Source: Haloarcula halophila
GTDB taxonomy: Archaea; Halobacteriota; Halobacteria; Halobacteriales; Haloarculaceae
Assembly: GCF_029278565.1 (NCBI RefSeq)
Contig: NZ_CP119559.1
Coordinates: 682,001-746,000, forward strand
Length of the DNA stretch: 64,000 nucleotides
Direction of reading: 5' to 3'
Under the pieces are notes generated by a model, which worked only from the letters and a program-made list of their open reading frames with translations, ran no database searches and was not told the DNA's origin. Below, one piece after another: positions 42,183-51,081 of this stretch (the stretch's first letter is position 1; every line of letters begins with the position of its first letter). Position numbers and translations under genes: made by a program.

Positions 42183-43895
42183 GTGAACTTTCGCGCGTAC
42201 TGGCGGTTCTTCGTCGTCGCACGCCACTTCCTGCCCCTGTTGGTCGCGTACGCCCGGGACCGAAAGCGCTTCCTCGTCGTCGGTCGTTCCCGTCGCGTCA
42301 CCGGTAAGCAGCGCCGGCAACGGGCACAGGCGCTGTTGGATTCGTTACTGACCCTCGGCCCGACGTTCATCAAACTCGGGCAGTTGCTCTCGACGCGCCC
42401 GGATATCCTCCCGCCGGAGTACATCGAGGAGTTCTCGAAGCTCCAGGACCGGGTCCCGCCGGCCGAGTGGGAGGCCGCGAAGGGCGTGCTGGAGTCGGAA
42501 CTGGGGCCGGTCGACGACGCCTTCGACGAGTTCGAGAACGAGGCCATCAGCGGGGCCTCGCTCGGCCAGGTCTACCGTGCCGAGATCGACGGCGAACGGG
42601 TCGCCGTGAAGATCAGACGGCCGGGGATCGAGGACCTCGTCGAGGCAGACCTCCGGGTCATCAAGTGGTCACTCCCGATACTGATGTACTTCGTCGGCGA
42701 GGCGCGGTCGTTCTCGCTTGAGACGCTCGCCGACGAGTTCTCCAAGACGATCCGCGAGGAGATGAACTACGAGCGGGAGGCCCGGATGCTCACCGAGATC
42801 CGGGGGAACTTCGCGGACAACGACCGCATCCGCATCCCGAGAGTCACGGAGAGCCACTCCACCGAGCGGGTGCTCACGATGGAGTACGTCCCGGGGACGA
42901 AGATCAACGACCTCGACGACTTGGACGAACGGGGATTCGACCGGACGCAACTGGCCGAGACCCTCCAGCGGGCGTACCTCCAGATGATCATCGACGACGG
43001 CGTCTTCCACGCGGACCCGCATCCGGGGAATCTAGCCGTCCAGGACGACGGGAAGCTCGTCTTCTACGACTTCGGGATGTCGGGCCGAGTGGACCCGTTC
43101 GTCCAGGACAAGATCATCGACTTCTACGCTGCGGTCGCCGACCAGAACATCGACGCGATCCTCGACGCCCTGATCGAGATGGGCACCCTTTCGCCGGAGG
43201 CCGACCGGCAGGTGATGGGTGACGTGATGGAACTGGCAATCGCGGACGCGCGCGGAGAAGATATCGAACAGTACCGCGTCCAGCAGATCATCCAGCAGGT
43301 CGAGGATACGATCTACGAGTTCCCGCTGCGGCTCCCGGCGAACCTGGCGCTGGTGCTCCGGGTCGCGACCGTCGTCGAGGGCGTCTGTGTCACGCTCGAT
43401 CCGGAGTTCGACTTCATCTCCGTCGCGACGGACTACCTCCGTCAGGAGGGGCATCTCGCGGAAGGTGTCCGGAACTACATCGAGGACCGACAGCAGGAGA
43501 TCCAGGACGCGACCCGATCTGCGGTTCGGATTCCGCCGAAACTCGAATCGGTGTTGGACCGGGTCGAGCGCGAAGACCTCCACGTCAGGGCCGATCTAGA
43601 GGACTCGGACCGCCTGCTCGCCGCGATGACGAAGCGGCTCATCCTCGGGATGTTGCTCGCCAGTACGCTGTTCTCGACGGCACTGTTGTACGCCGAGGCC
43701 TCACTGATCGGAACGGGTGTCGCCGGCGTCGGTGCGGTCCTGCTGACCGGGGCGCTGTGGTGGTCGTTCCGCTCGAAGAGAGGCGTTCGGGCGAAACCAC
43801 AGTTCACCCGCCAGAGCATGCGCGAGCAGGAGCAAGGCGGTGGCTCGGCCACCACGTTCGAGTATCCGACGGAGACCGACGACTCCGACGGATAA
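42183..43895 (+). CDS. ABC1/UbiB-family atypical kinase
   Basis: 570-residue member of the UbiB/COQ8/AarF family, ATPases tied to isoprenoid quinone or lipid metabolism. The family-specific K-x-G-Q motif (F-I-K-L-G-Q-L-L-S-T-R), the Ala-rich nucleotide loop (I-S-G-A-S-L-G-Q-V-Y-R-A), the catalytic H-A-D-P-H-P-G-N and the metal-site Y-D-F-G-M-S are all present. Two C-terminal membrane helices (about 485-530) anchor it, followed by a hydrophilic tail. The GTG at 42183 starts 18 bp after hsp20. Probably a menaquinone- or lipid-related ATPase; the substrate is not known for archaea. Confidence 0.93.
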   Translation: MNFRAYWRFFVVARHFLPLLVAYARDRKRFLVVGRSRRVTGKQRRQRAQALLDSLLTLGPTFIKLGQLLSTRPDILPPEYIEEFSKLQDRVPPAEWEAAKGVLESELGPVDDAFDEFENEAISGASLGQVYRAEIDGERVAVKIRRPGIEDLVEADLRVIKWSLPILMYFVGEARSFSLETLADEFSKTIREEMNYEREARMLTEIRGNFADNDRIRIPRVTESHSTERVLTMEYVPGTKINDLDDLDERGFDRTQLAETLQRAYLQMIIDDGVFHADPHPGNLAVQDDGKLVFYDFGMSGRVDPFVQDKIIDFYAAVADQNIDAILDALIEMGTLSPEADRQVMGDVMELAIADARGEDIEQYRVQQIIQQVEDTIYEFPLRLPANLALVLRVATVVEGVCVTLDPEFDFISVATDYLRQEGHLAEGVRNYIEDRQQEIQDATRSAVRIPPKLESVLDRVEREDLHVRADLEDSDRLLAAMTKRLILGMLLASTLFSTALLYAEASLIGTGVAGVGAVLLTGALWWSFRSKRGVRAKPQFTRQSMREQEQGGGSATTFEYPTETDDSDG

Positions 43896-43896
43896 C

Positions 43897-44634
43897 CTAC
43901 TCGTCGTCCGCGACGCTGGGATGCATCGTCGGCTCACCGGGCATCGGCTGTTCGAAGTACCGCCGCATGATCTCCAGTGACTCCTGTTCGCGTTGTTGCC
44001 GTTCGTCCTCGTCGATCTCCTCACACCCCGGTGGGATCTCGCGTCCGCGGTCCGTGAAGTACCCCTCCGGCGCGGTCCAGTCGTGGTAGAACTCGACATC
44101 CGAGTCCTCGACCAGCGTGAGCCCGACCTGTGCGCCGTGCCCCGCGGCGACGATCGCCTGATGGTGTTGCTCGGCCAGCCGACCGGCGGCATAGAGGCCG
44201 TCCACGTCCGTCCGGCCACAGTCGTCGACACCGACGAACTCCTTCGAGCCCCGATCGACGGTCTCGATATCGAGGGCGGCCAGGTAGGAGGGGTCGGACC
44301 ACGAGGCCGCGACGAGATACTGGGCGTCGTAGGTCTCCTCGTCGGCCAGCGTGACGACGAACCGACCGTCGTCCCGCTCCACGTCGGTCGCCTCCCCGTC
44401 GATGAACCAGACGCCGGCCCGCCGAGCCTGTGCCTGCATCAGTTCCAGCAGGAGACGTGGGTTGATACCCGCGGGGAACCCCGGGTAGTTCTCCAGATGT
44501 GCGTTCCGTTCGAGGATCGATTCGCCGATCGAGACGATCCGAGTCGAGAGACCGGCACGGGCGGTGAAAATCGCCGCCGAAAGCCCGGCGACGCCGCCGC
44601 CGATGACGATAACGTCTTCACGTTCCGAGGACAT
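43897..44634 (-). CDS. FAD-dependent oxidoreductase, thioredoxin-reductase-like without redox cysteines
   Basis: 245 residues. The FAD-binding loop is V-I-V-I-G-G-G-V-A-G-L-S-A-A and the second FAD motif is T-D-V-D-G-L-Y-A-A-G-R. The protein resembles the FAD half of thioredoxin reductase, but the NADPH domain is missing and there is no C-x-x-C pair. It is therefore not a disulfide reductase in the usual sense. The C-terminal 60 residues are acidic and helical. It converges with the ABC1 kinase gene (1-bp gap) and diverges from pan. Confidence 0.8.
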   Translation of the reverse strand: MSSEREDVIVIGGGVAGLSAAIFTARAGLSTRIVSIGESILERNAHLENYPGFPAGINPRLLLELMQAQARRAGVWFIDGEATDVERDDGRFVVTLADEETYDAQYLVAASWSDPSYLAALDIETVDRGSKEFVGVDDCGRTDVDGLYAAGRLAEQHHQAIVAAGHGAQVGLTLVEDSDVEFYHDWTAPEGYFTDRGREIPPGCEEIDEDERQQREQESLEIMRRYFEQPMPGEPTMHPSVADDE

Positions 44635-44749
44635 ACGCCGGCGTAGCCACCCGGACAGAAGAAACCTACCGATTTCCCGTCGAGGCGACGCGACTGTCCG
44701 CTCAACTGACCCGAAGCCTCATAACCGTTCATCTACTATACCGGGCGTA

Positions 44750-45964
44750 ATGACCGACACCGTCGACGATGTCGACTTACCGTACGACGAGAATGCCTCA
44801 CAACAGAAGAAGATCGAGGCACTGCAGGAACGGCTCGAAGTCCTCGAATCCCAGAACGAGGAGATGCGGGACAAGCTGCTCGACGCGAACGCGGAGAACA
44901 ACAAGTACCAACAGAAGCTCGAACGGCTCACCCACGAGAACAAGAAGCTCAAACAGTCGCCGCTGTTCGTCGCGACCGTCCAGGAGCTGGCCGACGAGGG
45001 TGTCATCATCAAACAGCACGGCAACAACCAGGAGGCCCTGACCGAGGTCACCGACGAGATGCGCGAGGATCTCTCGCCGGACGACCGCGTCGCCGTCAAC
45101 AACTCCCTCTCGATCGTCAAGCAACTCAACGACGAGACTGACGTCCGCGCTCGCGTGATGCAGGTCGACCAGTCGCCGTCGGTCACCTATCAGGACATCG
45201 GTGGCATCGAGGAGCAGATGGACGAGGTCCGCGAGACCGTCGAGATGCCCCTGAAGTCCCCGGAGATGTTCGAGGACGTGGGTATCGACCCACCGAGCGG
45301 TGTCCTCTTGCACGGGCCGCCCGGGACGGGGAAGACGATGCTCGCGAAAGCCGTCGCCAACGAGACCGACGCGACGTTCATCAAGATGGCCGGCTCCGAA
45401 CTCGTCCACAAGTTCATCGGCGAGGGATCGAAGCTCGTCCGCGACCTCTTCGATCTGGCTCGCCAGGAAGAGCCCGCTGTCGTCTTCATCGACGAGATCG
45501 ACGCCATCGCCGCCAAACGGACGGAGTCGAAGACCTCCGGCGACGCCGAGGTCCAGCGGACGATGATGCAACTGCTCTCGGAGATGGACGGCTTCGACGA
45601 CCGCGGCGAGATCCGCATCATCGCCGCCACCAACCGCTTCGACATGCTCGACCGGGCGATCCTCCGGCCCGGCCGCTTCGACCGCCTCATCGAAGTGCCC
45701 AAGCCCGACGCCGACGGACGGCGCCAGATCTTCCAGATCCACACCCGCGACATGAACCTCGCCGACGGCGTCGAGTTCGACGAACTCGCCGAGGAGATCG
45801 ACGAGGCCTCCGGTGCCGACGTCAAGGCGATCTGTACCGAGGCCGGAATGTTCGCCATCCGTGACGGACGTACCGAGGTCCAGATGACGGACTTCTACGA
45901 CGCCTGGGAGAAAATCCAGCAGGACGAGAGCGAAGAAGAGGACGTCTCGCGAACCTTCGCCTGA
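44750..45964 (+). CDS. pan: Proteasome-activating nucleotidase
   Basis: AAA+ ATPase that unfolds substrates and feeds them into the 20S proteasome. The 404 residues comprise an N-terminal coiled coil (about 17-70), an OB domain (about 72-140) and an AAA domain with Walker A G-P-P-G-T-G-K-T (189-196), Walker B V-V-F-I-D-E-I-D (244-251) and the sensor region A-A-T-N-R-F-D. The C-terminus ends R-T-F-A, with Phe where the HbYX gate-opening motif has Tyr. The ATG at 44750 is preceded by a CTCATAA box about 30 bp upstream. No proteasome subunit gene is in the window. Confidence 0.96.
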   Translation: MTDTVDDVDLPYDENASQQKKIEALQERLEVLESQNEEMRDKLLDANAENNKYQQKLERLTHENKKLKQSPLFVATVQELADEGVIIKQHGNNQEALTEVTDEMREDLSPDDRVAVNNSLSIVKQLNDETDVRARVMQVDQSPSVTYQDIGGIEEQMDEVRETVEMPLKSPEMFEDVGIDPPSGVLLHGPPGTGKTMLAKAVANETDATFIKMAGSELVHKFIGEGSKLVRDLFDLARQEEPAVVFIDEIDAIAAKRTESKTSGDAEVQRTMMQLLSEMDGFDDRGEIRIIAATNRFDMLDRAILRPGRFDRLIEVPKPDADGRRQIFQIHTRDMNLADGVEFDELAEEIDEASGADVKAICTEAGMFAIRDGRTEVQMTDFYDAWEKIQQDESEEEDVSRTFA

Positions 45965-46039
45965 TCGGGCCGTCTAATCGCCGGGGAACTTCTCCCTTCG
46001 TTCCAGAACACGGAAATCCGTTCGCTCTAAGGGACAGGT

Positions 46040-46672
46040 ATGGCAGTCACGGATCACCTCCGGACGAGCGCCCGCTCGCGCCCCGCCGCGCTCACGGCCG
46101 TCGTCTCGATAGTCGGGTACGCACTCGTGTTCGGTGCCTTCGGCGATCTCTTGCCGCTCCCGGACATCTCCAACCAAGCGGTCATCCTCCTGAGTGACGC
46201 GATCGCGGTCGTCAACGCCGGCGCGCTGGCCGCGATCCTCGTCGGCGTCTACTTCATCAAGAGCGGACAGGTCAAGCGCCACCGGGCTGCGATGCTGACG
46301 GCGTTTACCCTCATCCTCGCGTTTCTCGTGCTGTATCTGGTGAAGGTCGGCGGCGGCTTCGAGAAGGAGATCCTCGCCAGCGGCGCGGTCTGGACGGCCT
46401 ACATCGTGATGCTGGCGATCCACATCCTGTTGTCCGCCATCTCCGTCCCGGTCGTGGTCCACGCCGTCGTGTTGGGGCTGACGCATACACCCGCGGAACT
46501 GCGCGAGACCGCGCACGCCCGGGTCGGCCGTATCGCCGCAGCGGCCTGGAGTCTCAGTCTCTTTCTTGGCCTGGTCACCTACGTGATGTTGAACCACGTC
46601 TACGGCTGGGTGCCCCGTGGCGGCGAAGCCGCGCTCTTGCTCGTGCTCGCCGGGCCGCTCCGACGGCAGTGA
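46040..46672 (+). CDS. DUF420 membrane protein, cytochrome oxidase assembly context
   Basis: 210 residues with five to six membrane helices and conserved residues typical of DUF420: N-A-G-A-L-A, R-H-R-A-A-M-L-T-A and M-L-A-I-H-I-L-L-S. In Bacillus the DUF420 protein CtaM is needed for caa3 oxidase activity. Here it lies beside the cta/cox cluster, which supports the same role by inference. It converges with the ABC permease gene across 228 bp containing a strong hairpin. Confidence 0.82.
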   Translation: MAVTDHLRTSARSRPAALTAVVSIVGYALVFGAFGDLLPLPDISNQAVILLSDAIAVVNAGALAAILVGVYFIKSGQVKRHRAAMLTAFTLILAFLVLYLVKVGGGFEKEILASGAVWTAYIVMLAIHILLSAISVPVVVHAVVLGLTHTPAELRETAHARVGRIAAAAWSLSLFLGLVTYVMLNHVYGWVPRGGEAALLLVLAGPLRRQ

Positions 46673-46801
46673 GCGGGCACTCACGGCGACAGAACTGACG
46701 ATCGCGGGAGAGCTTCGCGCGTTCCGGATCGCTGTATCCCCGGGGGGAGACGCTGGCCTCCGGGCTCACCGAACGGACCGGATCAGCGCCGCCTCGATTA
46801 G

Positions 46802-46830
46802 CGAGTCGGGCTTCGAGTCGCCCCGACTCG
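46802..46830. terminator. Hairpin between convergent DUF420 and ABC permease genes
   Basis: CGAGTCGGG (46802-46810) and CCCGACTCG (46822-46830) form a perfect 9-bp stem around an 11-nt loop. It sits between two converging genes, so it can serve as a bidirectional 3' end. There is no long T-run on either side. Confidence 0.5.
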
Positions 46831-46900
46831 TTCCACAGAGTGTGACAACGTCGGTGGTGACGGGTACCGCTCGGGAGAGAGACCGTCTTCGGCCGAGAGG

Positions 46901-47641
46901 TCAGTCAGTCCGCGGAAGGAGTCCGGCGGCGACGACGAGCGCGACAATCGAACAGCCGGTTAGGATCACGAGCGGCGCAATCGCGTCACCGCTGCCCGTC
47001 GTGGCTGCCCGAACCCCTCGCGAGAAATACGTCAACGGCGAGAGCCACGTCGGGAGCCACGCCGGCAACATCGTCGGGGGAACAAACGTCTCCGAGAGGA
47101 ACAACAGCGGGAGTGCGATCCCGTTGCTCGCCGAGATGACGCCGTCCTGTGAACTCGCCAGGCTACCGATGGCAGCGCCGATTCCACAGAACAGCCCGAC
47201 GCCGAGAACGACGAAGGGGAGCAACAGCGGGGACGGACGGATCGACGCGCCGGTCACACCGACCATCAGGAACAGCAAGAGCAGGCCGGCCAGGCCGATG
47301 ACGACGACGTTGACGGCCGTCTGTGCCAGCAGCCACTCGGTCCGTGTCAGCGGCGTCGTCGCCAGCTTCTCGAAGCGGTTGCCGTCCCGGTGGCGCGCGA
47401 CCTCGCTGCCGACCCGGGACAGCGGCGTGAACAACACCACGACCGCGAGATAGCCAGGGACGTAGTAACTCGGCGGTTCGGTGAACAGTCCGCCACCGCC
47501 GGGCCGAGTCTGGACGAGGACGCCGAAGATGACGACGATGATGACCGGGAAGAAAAACGTGAAGAAGACGGCCGTTCGCCGCCGCAAGAACGCAAGGGTC
47601 GCAGCACGGATCTCCGACCGAAGTCGACCGAGCCGGCTCAT
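46901..47641 (-). CDS. ABC-2 type transporter permease
   Basis: 246 residues with six membrane helices and the ABC-2 layout: a cytosolic N-terminus, T-A-V-F-F-T-F-F-F-P in helix 1, R-E/K-L-A-T-T-P-L-T-R-T-E in the coupling region and F-L-S-E-T-F-V-P near the end. Start overlaps the ATPase gene stop by 4 bp, so they form one exporter. Its place at the end of the heme A/O synthase operon suggests transport for oxidase assembly, but the cargo is unknown. Confidence 0.9.
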   Translation of the reverse strand: MSRLGRLRSEIRAATLAFLRRRTAVFFTFFFPVIIVVIFGVLVQTRPGGGGLFTEPPSYYVPGYLAVVVLFTPLSRVGSEVARHRDGNRFEKLATTPLTRTEWLLAQTAVNVVVIGLAGLLLLFLMVGVTGASIRPSPLLLPFVVLGVGLFCGIGAAIGSLASSQDGVISASNGIALPLLFLSETFVPPTMLPAWLPTWLSPLTYFSRGVRAATTGSGDAIAPLVILTGCSIVALVVAAGLLPRTD

Positions 47642-48582
47642 GCCGACTCACCCGCGACAGACTCCGTCGTCCCACGCGCGTCGCCGCTGTCCGTGACCGT
47701 CGTCCCGGTCAGTTCCAGATAGACGTCTTCGAGGTCGGGCTGTTCCCACGTGAGGCTGTCGTAGGCGACACCGACCGTGTCGAGTTCGTCGACGACGCGA
47801 CCGATCGACTCCGGCCGGACGCCGTAGAAGACGAGACTCCCATTGAGGCGGCGCATCCGTGCCGGGTAGTCGATCGACGCGACGGCTGCCTCGTCGAAAG
47901 TGCCGTCGACGACCAACTGGCTGTCACCGCCGTGGTCCGCGATCAGTTGGTCCGGTGGCCCGACGGTGACGAGACGGCCGTCCTCCAACAGCCCGACTCG
48001 ATCGGCGAGTCGCTGTGCCTCCTCCATGTAGTGGGTCGTCACGACGATCGTCACACCACGGTCGGCCAGCCCTTCGAGAAGTCCCCACAGCTCCCGTCGA
48101 CCGGCGGGATCGATCCCGGTCGTGGGTTCGTCGAGGATCAACAGATCGGGGTCGTTGACGAGCGTGACCGCGACACAGGTACGGCGCTGTTGGCCACCCG
48201 AGAGGTTCTCGAAGGCGGTGTCGGCGTCGTCTGCGAGCCCCACGTCGTCGAGGACCGCCTCGGTAGATCTGGTCTCGTCGTACAGCCCGGCGTAGTAGCC
48301 GACCAGTTCGCGGGCGCTCAGCCGTTCGTGAGGGGTAAACGCCTGTGGTAACAGCCCGATCCGGTCCCGATCGACCGTCCGTGGGGACTGTCCGAACAGT
48401 TCCACCCGTCCCGTCGCGTCGGTCGTCCCGGTGAGTGCCCGAACCAGCGTCGTCTTGCCGGCCCCGTTCGGTCCGACCAGGGCGAGGACCTCGCCGGCAC
48501 GGACCGACAGCGAGACGCCGTCGACAGCGACGGTCTCGCCGTACCGCCGTCCAACGTCCTCTGCGACCAGTACCTCGTCCAT
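47638..48582 (-). CDS. ABC transporter ATP-binding protein
   Basis: 314-residue ATPase of the CcmA/NodI-like ABC-2 class. Walker A is G-P-N-G-A-G-K-T-T-L, the signature motif is N-L-S-G-G-Q-Q-R-R, Walker B is L-L-I-L-D-E-P-T-T-G-I-D, and the switch His is in T-T-H-Y-M-E-E. The C-terminal extension (about 225-300) resembles the regulatory tail common to this class. It is coupled to the permease and lies 40 bp downstream of the Rdx gene. Confidence 0.93.
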   Translation of the reverse strand: MDEVLVAEDVGRRYGETVAVDGVSLSVRAGEVLALVGPNGAGKTTLVRALTGTTDATGRVELFGQSPRTVDRDRIGLLPQAFTPHERLSARELVGYYAGLYDETRSTEAVLDDVGLADDADTAFENLSGGQQRRTCVAVTLVNDPDLLILDEPTTGIDPAGRRELWGLLEGLADRGVTIVVTTHYMEEAQRLADRVGLLEDGRLVTVGPPDQLIADHGGDSQLVVDGTFDEAAVASIDYPARMRRLNGSLVFYGVRPESIGRVVDELDTVGVAYDSLTWEQPDLEDVYLELTGTTVTDSGDARGTTESVAGESA

Positions 48583-48622
48583 GCCGTCTGGTGCGGTCGC
48601 CGCGCCGAAAGCCGTTCCGTTC

Positions 48623-48856
48623 TCAGAGCGCGTCCCGGACCGAGCGGACGAGGTCGTCGACGTCGTAGTCCCCGTCCTCGTCCTTGTCGTAGACGGGGTC
48701 GCCGTCGACGCTTACCCGAAACACGCCGTGGTCGCCCATGACCAGCCGGAGTTCGTCGATTTCCCCCTCCAGACCGTTGAGAATCGCCTTCTGAACGGCC
48801 AGTGCGCGGTCACGGAAGCCACACGGAACGCAGTACTCGATAGCGACAGTACTCAT
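48623..48856 (-). CDS. Rdx-family (SelW/SelT-like) thioredoxin-fold protein
   Basis: 77-residue small redox protein. The N-terminal strand leads into C-V-P-C (residues 9-12), the Rdx counterpart of the C-x-x-U of selenoprotein W, and the end D-V-D-D-L-V-R-S-V-R matches the family. The ATG at 48856 is chosen so the first strand starts at residue 3; the longer frame from 48913 overlaps the neighbour. Its place in the cta operon hints at thiol or copper-centre maturation of the oxidase (inference). Confidence 0.85.
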   Translation of the reverse strand: MSTVAIEYCVPCGFRDRALAVQKAILNGLEGEIDELRLVMGDHGVFRVSVDGDPVYDKDEDGDYDVDDLVRSVRDAL

Positions 48857-48894
48857 GGTCGTTCCTGGGCCGGCGTGGATAAATGGCTGTCCCG

Positions 48895-49584
48895 TCAGCC
48901 GCTCCGGAGCCATCCGAGGATCGTGACGTCGAACCGGTGGACCGCATAGAGGAGCCCGACGGATGTCAGAAACACGGCCGTCGAGGCGCTGTACGACTGG
49001 AGGAGTGCGGCCTGATAGAGGGTGGCCCCGACCCCGGCGACCCCACCGAGGGCAGACGCGACGATCGGAAGCACACAGCTCACACAGGAGAACAACCCGA
49101 GAATGCTCCCCGCGGCGCCGCCGCTGGCGTCGACGACCGTGACGTACACCAGATACGACAGGGCGAGGTAGCCGGCGACCTTCCAGGGGATCAGGACGAT
49201 CCCGAGGGTCGCGCCGCTGTAGATCAGCGTCGGTGAGAACCCCGGCGGTGCCACCAGCACTGTCCGGAGCCCCGTTCCCTGCCCACCGAGCCCGAAGACG
49301 CCGCCGACGTAGCCCAGGAGGAGCGCGTACCCGACGGCGACGGCAGCGGCGATCGCTCGACGTCGGGACGGGGCTGACGCCGGGCGGACCTTCAGGAGGA
49401 CAAGCGCGGCGACGTTGAGCCAGACGAACGGGAACCCGAGCAACACGGGGTCGGTGGCCGGCCCGTCGACCAGTGCGACGTACAGGAAGACGAGCAACAA
49501 CTCCGCGTTCAACACCACCGCGCCCAACAGGAGCGACCGCGGCTCGGGGACGAACCGGCCGAAACCGGAGGTCTGTGTACTCAT
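48895..49584 (-). CDS. Membrane protein with conserved Cys pair, cta operon
   Basis: 229 residues with about seven membrane helices. A C-V-S-C pair in L-F-S-C-V-S-C-V-L-P-I within the fifth or sixth helix may bind metal or form a disulfide. The start overlaps the ctaAB stop by 4 bp, so they are translationally coupled. I do not recognise a characterised family; a haloarchaeal oxidase-assembly factor is a reasonable guess from context. Confidence 0.7.
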   Translation of the reverse strand: MSTQTSGFGRFVPEPRSLLLGAVVLNAELLLVFLYVALVDGPATDPVLLGFPFVWLNVAALVLLKVRPASAPSRRRAIAAAVAVGYALLLGYVGGVFGLGGQGTGLRTVLVAPPGFSPTLIYSGATLGIVLIPWKVAGYLALSYLVYVTVVDASGGAAGSILGLFSCVSCVLPIVASALGGVAGVGATLYQAALLQSYSASTAVFLTSVGLLYAVHRFDVTILGWLRSG

Positions 49585-50975
49585 ATGGCGAGCGTGTCGA
49601 CGACGATAGCCACCAGTACCGCCCCGAGATAGGCGTTCGAGGCGTGGAACGCTCTGAACGCGGCCGCCTCGGTCTGTTCCCGGTGTAGCTGTACCACCGT
49701 CCAGAGGAAGACGGCGCCGAGCACGACCGACGTGACCGCGTACAGCGGCCCGAGAACCGTCATGGAACCGAGTATGCCGGCGGCGACGAGCGTCGCACCG
49801 AGGTAGTAGACGATGTGTTTTCGCGTCTCGGTCCCGCCCCGGACGACCGGCATCATCGGGAACCCCCCCTGCTCGTAGTCGTCCCGGTACGCCAGCGCGA
49901 GGTTGTAGAAGTGTGCCGGCGTCCAGAGGAAGATCAGGCCAGCGAGGGCGAGCCCCGGCAGTCCGATCGACCCCTCGACGGCCGCCCAGCCGATCAGGGC
50001 CGGCAACGCACCGGCTGCACCGCCGAGAACGGTGTTCTGGACGGTGTTCGGCTTCAACACGAGCGTGTAGATGACGCTGTAGAACAGGATCGCCGTCAGT
50101 CCCAGCGCCGCGACGAGAACGTTGACCTGCCAGAACAGCGCCATCGCCGCCGCCGCGAGTGCGACGCCGAACGCCAGAGCGTTCCGGACGGGAATCTGGT
50201 GGGTCGCGACCGGGCGATCGGCGGTCCGGTCCATGCGTTTGTCAATGTCCCGTTCGAGCACGTGATTGAACGTCCCCGAGGCACCGATCGAGAGGACGCC
50301 GCCGCCGAGCGTCAGGAGGACGGTCCGGACGGTCAGGGAGTCGCCCGCGCCAAGCGCCATCCCAGCCGCGGCCACCAGACACAGGAGCCACATGAGCCTG
50401 GGTTTCATCAGCCGGAAGTACGCGAACGCCGTCCCGACGAGACGTTCCTTCGTCGTCAACTCCTGTGTCGCCGGCTCTTCGTCCGTGTCGGTCGGTTCCG
50501 GTGCCAGTTCCGGGTCCGAGACGGTCGTCTCGTCCTCGTTCCCGGTCGTTGCTTCGAGGTGCCAGGCCAGTCCCAGGACGAGCGCCACGAACAGTGCCAT
50601 CCCGGTTCCGAGGTGTGCACCGGGGAGCTGTCCGGCCGCCCCCGAAGTCGCGACGAACGCGCCGAGCGCGACCTGGACGGGGTACAGCGCCAGTCCCAGG
50701 AGAACCATCGCCTTCACCCGGCGTCGGGCCTCGGTACGGAGGCCGACAACTGCCGTCGCCAGCACGAGGATGCCGACCACCGCCGCCGTGAGACGGTGCC
50801 CCCAGGCGACCAACAGCCCCGGGTCGGTCAGCGATAACGACCCTCGACACAGCGGCCAGGTCGAACAGGCCGCGGCTGCGTCGGTGATCGAGGCCGTTCC
50901 CCCGGCGACGACCAGTAGGTACACGCCGACCGCACTGGCCGCCAACATTCCGGAGAACGTACGGCTCTCTGCCAT
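49581..50975 (-). CDS. ctaB: Heme A synthase-heme O synthase fusion (CtaA-CtaB)
   Basis: 464-residue membrane protein joining two steps of heme A formation. Residues 1-140 resemble a half-length CtaA/COX15: four helices with C-S-T-W-P-L-C, G-H-R-L-T-A and G-A-H-L-G-T-G. After an acidic linker, residues 175-464 are a complete protoheme IX farnesyltransferase with N-H-V-L-E-R-D-I-D-K-R-M-D-R-T and the Y-S-V-I-Y-T loop. Such fusions are known in haloarchaea. It is the first gene of a minus-strand operon (ctaAB, membrane protein, Rdx, ABC pair) and diverges from coxB. Confidence 0.93.
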   Translation of the reverse strand: MAESRTFSGMLAASAVGVYLLVVAGGTASITDAAAACSTWPLCRGSLSLTDPGLLVAWGHRLTAAVVGILVLATAVVGLRTEARRRVKAMVLLGLALYPVQVALGAFVATSGAAGQLPGAHLGTGMALFVALVLGLAWHLEATTGNEDETTVSDPELAPEPTDTDEEPATQELTTKERLVGTAFAYFRLMKPRLMWLLCLVAAAGMALGAGDSLTVRTVLLTLGGGVLSIGASGTFNHVLERDIDKRMDRTADRPVATHQIPVRNALAFGVALAAAAMALFWQVNVLVAALGLTAILFYSVIYTLVLKPNTVQNTVLGGAAGALPALIGWAAVEGSIGLPGLALAGLIFLWTPAHFYNLALAYRDDYEQGGFPMMPVVRGGTETRKHIVYYLGATLVAAGILGSMTVLGPLYAVTSVVLGAVFLWTVVQLHREQTEAAAFRAFHASNAYLGAVLVAIVVDTLAI

Positions 50976-51050
50976 TGGTCGAGATTACGACGGGGCGCAC
51001 TTAGACCATGCGCTTTCGCCGGCGGCCCCCTCGTTGGCGTGAGTCAGCAG

Positions 51051-51058
51051 TTATTTAC
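51051..51058 (+). promoter_or_regulatory. Box A of coxB
   Basis: TTATTTAC (51051-51058) lies 24-31 bp before the coxB ATG, indicating a leaderless transcript. Confidence 0.5.
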
Positions 51059-51081
51059 ATGGACAATCCTAAGCCGGCGAT

